Origin: Nitrospirota bacterium
GTDB taxonomy: Bacteria; Nitrospirota; Thermodesulfovibrionia; Thermodesulfovibrionales; JdFR-85
Direction: 5' to 3'
Assembly (NCBI GenBank): GCA_015485235.1
Contig: WFTX01000050.1
Coordinates: 1 to 10,405 of the forward strand
DNA: 10,405 nt
Part shown: positions 7,038 through 10,405 of the stretch, piece after piece
How the letters are laid out: each line of letters opens with the position of its first letter
Numbering within the stretch: position 1 is the first letter of the stretch
Notes under the pieces: generated by a model
The model's input: the letters and a program-made list of their open reading frames with translations, nothing else
The model's database searches: none
What the model was told of the DNA's origin: nothing
Position numbers and translations under genes: made by a program

Positions 7038-7865
7038 ATGACCAAAATTGAGAGTTTACTTCTCTGGCCGGGTTTGTTCGGTTATTTCGGGGTGATTGTT
7101 CTGTACCTCATGGTGGCAGTCTTTAAAAAGGAGCGCCTCGAAGGCAAGGCGTGGTGGCTTTTTATCCTGAGTTTCCTGTTCCAGACCTCATCAATTCTTT
7201 ATCGCTGGCATGTAAGCGGAAGAGCCCCTGTTATGGTCAGCTATGAGCATTACCAGTTGGGGTCCTGGTTCATAGGACTGGCTACAATTCTGGGAGGCCT
7301 GTTTTACAGACAGTTGAGGATTGCCACAATCGGTTCAGCGGCTGTCATGCTCGTGATGCTTGGTGTTGGTATGAACACCTACTCTGAGATGGACCCTATG
7401 AGACCTCCCTTCAGGTCAAACTGGCTTTTCATACATATCGGTTTCGCCTGGTTTGCCTGGGGCTGTTTTGTAGTTGCCACGGTGCTTGCAGTGGCATACC
7501 TGTTAAAAAGACCGGGTAAGGAGCCCGGCAGGTTACTGAGAAAATTTCCATCAAGAGAAGTGATGGATGAACTGATGGTAAAGATGATCCTTTTCGGCTT
7601 TATATGTCAGGGGCTTATGATCATAGCAGGAGCGATCTGGGCACACCAGCTCTGGGGCAGATACTGGGGCTGGGATCCAATTGAGACCTGGTCACTTGTC
7701 TGCTGGCTTGCCTACGGGCTCGTACTCCACCTCAGGCTCATGATGAACTGGAGGGGAACCAGAATGGCTGTAATGGTTATTGCTGCCCTTAGTACGGCTA
7801 TTATCTATTTCTGGGGGATCGGGTTCATGCCTGAAAGCCACACTACTCTCATGATGTTTGAATGA
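7038..7865 (+). CDS. ccsA: CcsA (CcsB/ResC) cytochrome c biogenesis haem protein, system II
   Basis: The partner of ResB in the haem lyase of system II. This 275-residue polytopic protein, normal for the family, has about eight membrane segments. The haem-handling tryptophan-rich motif WGRYWGWDPIETWSL lies at 206-220. Family landmarks include RWHVSGRAP (56-64) followed by a YEHY segment. Histidines fit the known positions: His133 in FIHIGFAWFAWG and His268 in PESHTT are candidates for the two external haem ligands, and His231 in LVLHLRL for the intramembrane site. His203 in WAHQLWG stands just before the motif where other residues are common. The ribosome site GGAAAGGA (7023-7030) supports the ATG. 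No ResA/CcsX thioredoxin or CcdA gene is visible in this window, so the reductive arm must lie elsewhere. Confidence 0.93.
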   Translation: MTKIESLLLWPGLFGYFGVIVLYLMVAVFKKERLEGKAWWLFILSFLFQTSSILYRWHVSGRAPVMVSYEHYQLGSWFIGLATILGGLFYRQLRIATIGSAAVMLVMLGVGMNTYSEMDPMRPPFRSNWLFIHIGFAWFAWGCFVVATVLAVAYLLKRPGKEPGRLLRKFPSREVMDELMVKMILFGFICQGLMIIAGAIWAHQLWGRYWGWDPIETWSLVCWLAYGLVLHLRLMMNWRGTRMAVMVIAALSTAIIYFWGIGFMPESHTTLMMFE

Positions 7866-7880
7866 TGGAGGAAAGCTTAA

Positions 7881-7885
7881 GGGAG
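7881..7885 (+). promoter_or_regulatory. Ribosome binding site that fixes the DUF2318 gene start
   Basis: GGGAG ends 8 nt before ATG at 7894. It supports this start over the in-frame TTG at 7858, which overlaps the end of ccsA and would add a hydrophilic 12-residue leader ahead of TM1. Confidence 0.7.
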
Positions 7886-7893
7886 AAGCTCTG

Positions 7894-9267
7894 ATGGAGC
7901 CCTTTCTTTTCGGAATAAAGGAAGGGGCCGTGGTGGCACTCGCCCTCTGGGTTATCCTCTCATTCAGACCTTTCAGGGATAAAAAGGCATACAGGGCATC
8001 CCTGGGCCTGTCTCTTCTCTTCCTGGCCTTTCTCTCAGGTGCGATGCTTTTTGGCGGGGTTCCCGAAGGCGCTCCGGAGTTCCTCAGAAATCTTGCGGGC
8101 TATATCTTCGGTATACTCTATCTTGGCTCTGCCGCTGCTCTTTACAGGGAGAGTGAAGAAGGCGGAGAGGGAGAAAACTCTCTCCGCCGGATTTTTTATC
8201 TGATTCTTCCGCTCCCTTTATTTGTTTTTTTTGTCCTTTATTTCGGGACAGGCATGCTGGGTGGGGTCATATATCTGAGGGAACTGGCAAGGCTGAAAGG
8301 ATTGGGGACGATTGCCTATGTCTTTGCTGGCAGTGGCTTTCTGATTACATCAGCCCTTGCTGTCGTTGTAATGAAGAAGGTGGGTTTCCTCAGCCCCCGC
8401 TTTTTAGGATTCCCCCAGACCCTCCTGCTTCTGGGCCTGATACTCCTCTTTGGAGGGGGAACGGGTGACGGGCTTGAGTTCACTCTCATCCCTGCGGTTC
8501 AGTCGGGGGTGATGAAGTTCGTCCACGACTTCGTGCATCAGACATTTCTTCTCCTGATGGTTCCGGACCATCCCATTCTCTCTGTAACGGCCTGGAACTT
8601 CATAGGCTTCATCTTCCGTGAGACCGCCGGTCTCTGGCTTTCCCTCCTGATTTTCATAGTGCCTCTCGGGGTATTCCTGAAAAGGAGCCTGACCGCTCCG
8701 GTCCCGGTCCCTGAGGGTATCAGACAGGGACCTCTCCGGAGGAAGATAATCAAGGATGTAAAGGACCGGCGGTGGCTCCGTTCATTGACAATAGTTCTTT
8801 TCATGATAACGGTTTCGGTTCTCTGGTTCCAGGAAAAGGGAGAGGTAGGAGTGAGTTTCTACTCGCCCGATCCGATTCCCGTAACGGCAGAGGGGGGAAA
8901 GATCATTATCCCTATCTCGTCGCCGGCATGGGACCTCCGGGACGGGATGCTTCATAAATTCGTGACATCGCTTGATGGCGAGGATGTGAGGGTCCTTGTG
9001 ATGAGGAAACCGGACGGTACACTCGCCGTCGGCCTTGATGCCTGTGAGATATGCCCACCAAGGGGTTATGTGCAGGGGGAGAATCATCTTGTTTGCCTGT
9101 ATTGCAGAACGCCAATCGCCCTGGAAAGTCTTGGTAGCAAGGGCGGGTGCAATCCAATACCCCTTGATGCAGTGGTTACGGACAGAGAGATCCTGATAGA
9201 GGTGAAGGATCTCAGACTGAAGTGGGAGATGGTAAAGACCGGAAAGACAAAGGAGCGGCTGAGGTGA
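7894..9267 (+). CDS. Polytopic membrane protein with C-terminal DUF2318 Fe-S/metal-binding domain
   Basis: A 457-residue protein in two parts. The first (about 1-265) has some seven or eight membrane segments and a histidine-rich stretch, VHDFVHQTF...VPDHP (His211, His215, His226). A further TM lies at about 298-312. The C-terminal domain (about 317-440) matches DUF2318: LHKF with His354, DACEIC (Cys384, Cys387), CLYC (Cys401, Cys404) and GGCNPIPL (Cys419). These cysteines probably bind an Fe-S cluster or another metal. The domain should lie outside the membrane, on the periplasmic side if it follows known relatives. DUF2318 proteins usually accompany FTR1/P19-type iron uptake genes, none of which are seen here; instead ccsA precedes it and a ResB-like gene follows with a 4-nt overlap. 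Start chosen from the ribosome site at 7881-7885. A terminator-like hairpin lies inside the gene. Confidence 0.85.
   Translation: MEPFLFGIKEGAVVALALWVILSFRPFRDKKAYRASLGLSLLFLAFLSGAMLFGGVPEGAPEFLRNLAGYIFGILYLGSAAALYRESEEGGEGENSLRRIFYLILPLPLFVFFVLYFGTGMLGGVIYLRELARLKGLGTIAYVFAGSGFLITSALAVVVMKKVGFLSPRFLGFPQTLLLLGLILLFGGGTGDGLEFTLIPAVQSGVMKFVHDFVHQTFLLLMVPDHPILSVTAWNFIGFIFRETAGLWLSLLIFIVPLGVFLKRSLTAPVPVPEGIRQGPLRRKIIKDVKDRRWLRSLTIVLFMITVSVLWFQEKGEVGVSFYSPDPIPVTAEGGKIIIPISSPAWDLRDGMLHKFVTSLDGEDVRVLVMRKPDGTLAVGLDACEICPPRGYVQGENHLVCLYCRTPIALESLGSKGGCNPIPLDAVVTDREILIEVKDLRLKWEMVKTGKTKERLR
8161..8197 (+). terminator. Terminator-like hairpin with T-tract inside the DUF2318 gene
   Basis: GGCGGAGAG (8161-8169) pairs perfectly with CTCTCCGCC (8180-8188); a G-T and a G-C pair can extend the stem inward, leaving a short A-rich loop. 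Three bases after the stem comes TTTTTT (8192-8197). This has the form of a Rho-independent terminator on the + strand. It lies in codons for the cytoplasmic loop EGGEGENSLRR, so it may be partly a codon coincidence, and translating ribosomes would normally block folding. Confidence 0.35.
9252..9255 (+). promoter_or_regulatory. Ribosome binding site that fixes the second ResB-like start
   Basis: GGAG, within AAGGAG, ends 8 nt before GTG at 9264. That GTG overlaps the DUF2318 stop as GTGA, the junction type used at the GldG-like/DUF4340 boundary. It is preferred to an in-frame GTG at 9222, which would overlap the upstream gene by 46 nt and add a charged 14-residue leader. Confidence 0.7.
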
Positions 9268-10253
9268 TCTCCCTGCTTGAACGGTTTTACAGGGCACTGT
9301 CCTCTCAGGCGGTCACATTCTGGTATGTAGTGGCGTTTGTCCTCTACTACCTGACCTTTACGATATGGTCTGAGGAGGCCTTCGGCAGGTTCATAAACCT
9401 GATTTCCACAAACCCCCTTGCAATAGTCCTGTATTCGGTCTTCCTCGTAAATATCACACTCTTGATGGGAAGGAAGGTGTGGACTTCTCTGAGGGCAGGG
9501 CGATGCTCCGCCCTTTTCAGGATACCCCTCTACCTGGGTGTGGCCCTCTTTCTGGTCAGTTCCTTTCTCAGCCTGACTACCCGGGAGGTGAGGTGGCAGC
9601 TTCTGGGCAGGGGGGATCCCCTTCAGGTCCCATGGGAGAGAGGGGTTTTCAGGGTTGATGGTATAGAATCCGCCCTCAGACAGAGCATGCTCAGGACGGA
9701 GGATTCACTCATTTTTGATTATGAGCCCGTTGTAATACTTTCTGACAGTGCGGGGAACCGCTACCGTGTGGGGGCCTTTCCACCTGAGAAGGTGGGCCGT
9801 TCCTATATGCATGTCCTGAATTTCGGGATAGGGCCCGGCGTGGAGCTGAGCCGGGATGGAGAGATTATCTCAAGGGGATACTTTGCCCTCAGACTTGTCC
9901 CCTTCGGGGGGACGGATTCCTTTGAGATAAAGCCGATGCCCTACAAGTTCTTTCTTACAGTGATTCCAAACGATCTGATAAGGAAGGCTGGTGAGGAGGT
10001 AAGGTTATACAATATTGAGAGGCCCCGTTACCGTGTTGAAATACTGAAGGGAGACAGAAAGGTCTTCAGCGGGGAGACGGAGGATTCTGTCCGGTTTGAT
10101 GGCATGAAGTTGAGGTTCCTGAAGCCTGAAAACTGGGTTCTCCTTGAGATGGTATATAACCCTTTCTACTTACCTTACGTGGCCGGCCTGACAGTTCTGC
10201 TAGCAGGCCTCTTTCTGTATCCCTTCTCAATGTTGGGAAGAAGCGGGAAGTAG
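9264..10253 (+). CDS. Divergent ResB-like membrane protein (second ResB paralogue)
   Basis: A 329-residue protein with the ResB architecture in reduced form: TM1 about 18-35, TM2 about 50-68, TM3 about 86-104, a periplasmic domain of about 195 residues, and TM4 about 302-322 near the C-terminus. Family-like features are the strand-rich loop (VFRVDGIES, GIGPGVELSRDG) and NWVLLEMVYNPFYLPYVAGL leading into TM4, where ResB proteins have a comparable 'dPg...y.G' turn. Unlike the ResB at 4058, TM3 begins RIPLYLGVALF and has no histidine, and the loop is shorter. It probably does not bind haem in the same way. The 4-nt overlap with the DUF2318 gene suggests the two act together, and it is the last gene of the cluster. 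The assignment rests on topology and local similarity; an unrelated four-TM protein is possible. Confidence 0.7.
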   Translation: MISLLERFYRALSSQAVTFWYVVAFVLYYLTFTIWSEEAFGRFINLISTNPLAIVLYSVFLVNITLLMGRKVWTSLRAGRCSALFRIPLYLGVALFLVSSFLSLTTREVRWQLLGRGDPLQVPWERGVFRVDGIESALRQSMLRTEDSLIFDYEPVVILSDSAGNRYRVGAFPPEKVGRSYMHVLNFGIGPGVELSRDGEIISRGYFALRLVPFGGTDSFEIKPMPYKFFLTVIPNDLIRKAGEEVRLYNIERPRYRVEILKGDRKVFSGETEDSVRFDGMKLRFLKPENWVLLEMVYNPFYLPYVAGLTVLLAGLFLYPFSMLGRSGK

Positions 10254-10262
10254 TAAGAGACA

Positions 10263-10292
10263 GGTTGAGGTTGAGGTCAAGGGTGAGGTTGA
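10263..10292 (+). repeat. GGTTGA hexamer tandem array
   Basis: Five consecutive hexamers: GGTTGA, GGTTGA, GGTCAA, GGGTGA, GGTTGA. Three are exact and two have diverged. The array starts 9 nt after the last stop codon. It is noncoding in context and probably a simple repeat prone to slippage. Confidence 0.75.
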
Positions 10293-10298
10293 GATGAG

Positions 10299-10331
10299 AC
10301 TCTTCGGGCACTTCGTGCCCTCAGAATGACG
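10299..10331 (-). repeat. Dispersed intergenic repeat, inverted copy with hairpin
   Basis: On the minus strand this reads CGTCATTCTGA, then a perfect hairpin GGGCAC-GAA-GTGCCC (10306-10320), then GAAGAGTCT. It has the same layout as the copy at 10368-10405 (CGTCATCCTGA, core, GAAGG-AT) but in the opposite direction. From memory it belongs to the common GTCATYCTGAGCGAAGCGAAG-type dispersed repeat of bacterial intergenic regions. No T-run follows, so a terminator role is unsupported. Confidence 0.65.
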
Positions 10332-10341
10332 GGAGAGTAGG

Positions 10342-10355
10342 TCGTCATCCTGAGG
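10342..10355 (+). repeat. Dispersed repeat, truncated head only
   Basis: TCGTCATCCTGAGG repeats the first 12 bases of the copy at 10368 exactly. The rest of the element is missing, replaced by a short AT-rich stretch. Confidence 0.6.
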
Positions 10356-10367
10356 CGTATTTTATGT

Positions 10368-10405
10368 TCGTCATCCTGACCCTGAGCGAAGCGAAGGGGA
10401 AGGAT
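10368..10405 (+). repeat. Dispersed repeat, forward copy reaching the window end
   Basis: TCGTCATCCTGA, then CCCTGAGCGAAGCGAAGGGG and AGGAT. It contains the GAGCGAAGCGAAG core typical of this repeat type. It may continue beyond the window. Confidence 0.7.

Noticed and set aside
6961..7041. A 26-codon frame ending in ATGA overlap with the ccsA start
   Set aside because: No Shine-Dalgarno before its ATG and no recognisable composition; a short frame touching the start is easily chance.
7007..7051. GTG mini-frame preceded by AGGAG in the gap before ccsA, a possible leader peptide
   Set aside because: Only 14 codons, runs into ccsA out of frame, and shows no residue run that would suggest attenuation.
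7858..7893. Upstream TTG start for the DUF2318 gene
   Set aside because: TTG is rare, overlaps ccsA, and adds a hydrophilic leader; ATG at 7894 has a well-placed GGGAG.
8782..9297. Long minus-strand open frame (171 codons)
   Set aside because: Opposite the conserved DUF2318 cysteine domain; a shadow of codon use there.
10306..10320. Hairpin GGGCAC-TTC-GTGCCC as operon terminator
   Set aside because: No T-run after it on either strand; better explained as the core of an inverted dispersed repeat.
10342..10405. Two spaced copies of TCGTCATCCTGA as a CRISPR start
   Set aside because: Unit is too short, only two copies, the flanks differ in a way that fits truncated dispersed repeats, and no cas genes are present.

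Overview
This is a dense, single-strand (+) stretch of bacterial chromosome with nine complete protein genes that I accept after the fragment at the left edge, plus a repeat-rich right end. Moderate GC content, system II (ResB/CcsA) cytochrome c maturation, GldF/GldG/DUF4340-type ABC components, GTG starts with overlapping cistrons and a dispersed repeat of the GTCATYCTGAGCGAAGCGAAGG kind together suggest an anaerobic or respiratory Gram-negative such as a member of Nitrospirota or Desulfobacterota. This is an inference from style and gene content, not an identification.

Left edge (1-447): the last codons of a probable antitoxin gene overlap by ATGA with a complete PIN-domain (VapC-type) toxin gene. 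It looks more AT-rich than the rest and ends only 5 nt before the next gene.

Central cluster (453-6849): six genes with overlapping or touching ends encode a GldF-like ABC-2 permease, a GldG-like membrane-anchored auxiliary protein, a DUF4340 protein, a canonical ResB, a small lipoprotein and a GldA-like ATPase. The permease and its presumed ATPase are about 4.7 kb apart, and the cytochrome c gene resB and the lipoprotein lie between them. A single transcript is likely.

Intergenic gap (6850-7037): 188 bp without a convincing gene. It contains a short perfect inverted repeat.

Second cluster (7038-10253): ccsA (the ResB partner, with the tryptophan-rich haem motif), a polytopic membrane protein ending in a DUF2318 Fe-S/metal-binding domain, and a second, shorter ResB-like protein that lacks the transmembrane histidine seen in the first. 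These three are also coupled. Two starts need shortening from the longest reading frame: 7894 and 9264.

Right end (10254-10405): a GGTTGA hexamer array and three full or partial copies of a dispersed repeat, in both orientations.

The most interesting reading is a locus that joins system II cytochrome c maturation to a Gld-type ABC transporter and to a DUF2318/ResB-like pair. System I uses an ABC transporter (CcmAB) in haem handling, whereas system II is not known to need one, so the association deserves testing. A second notable item is a terminator-like stem followed by six T's inside the DUF2318 coding sequence.
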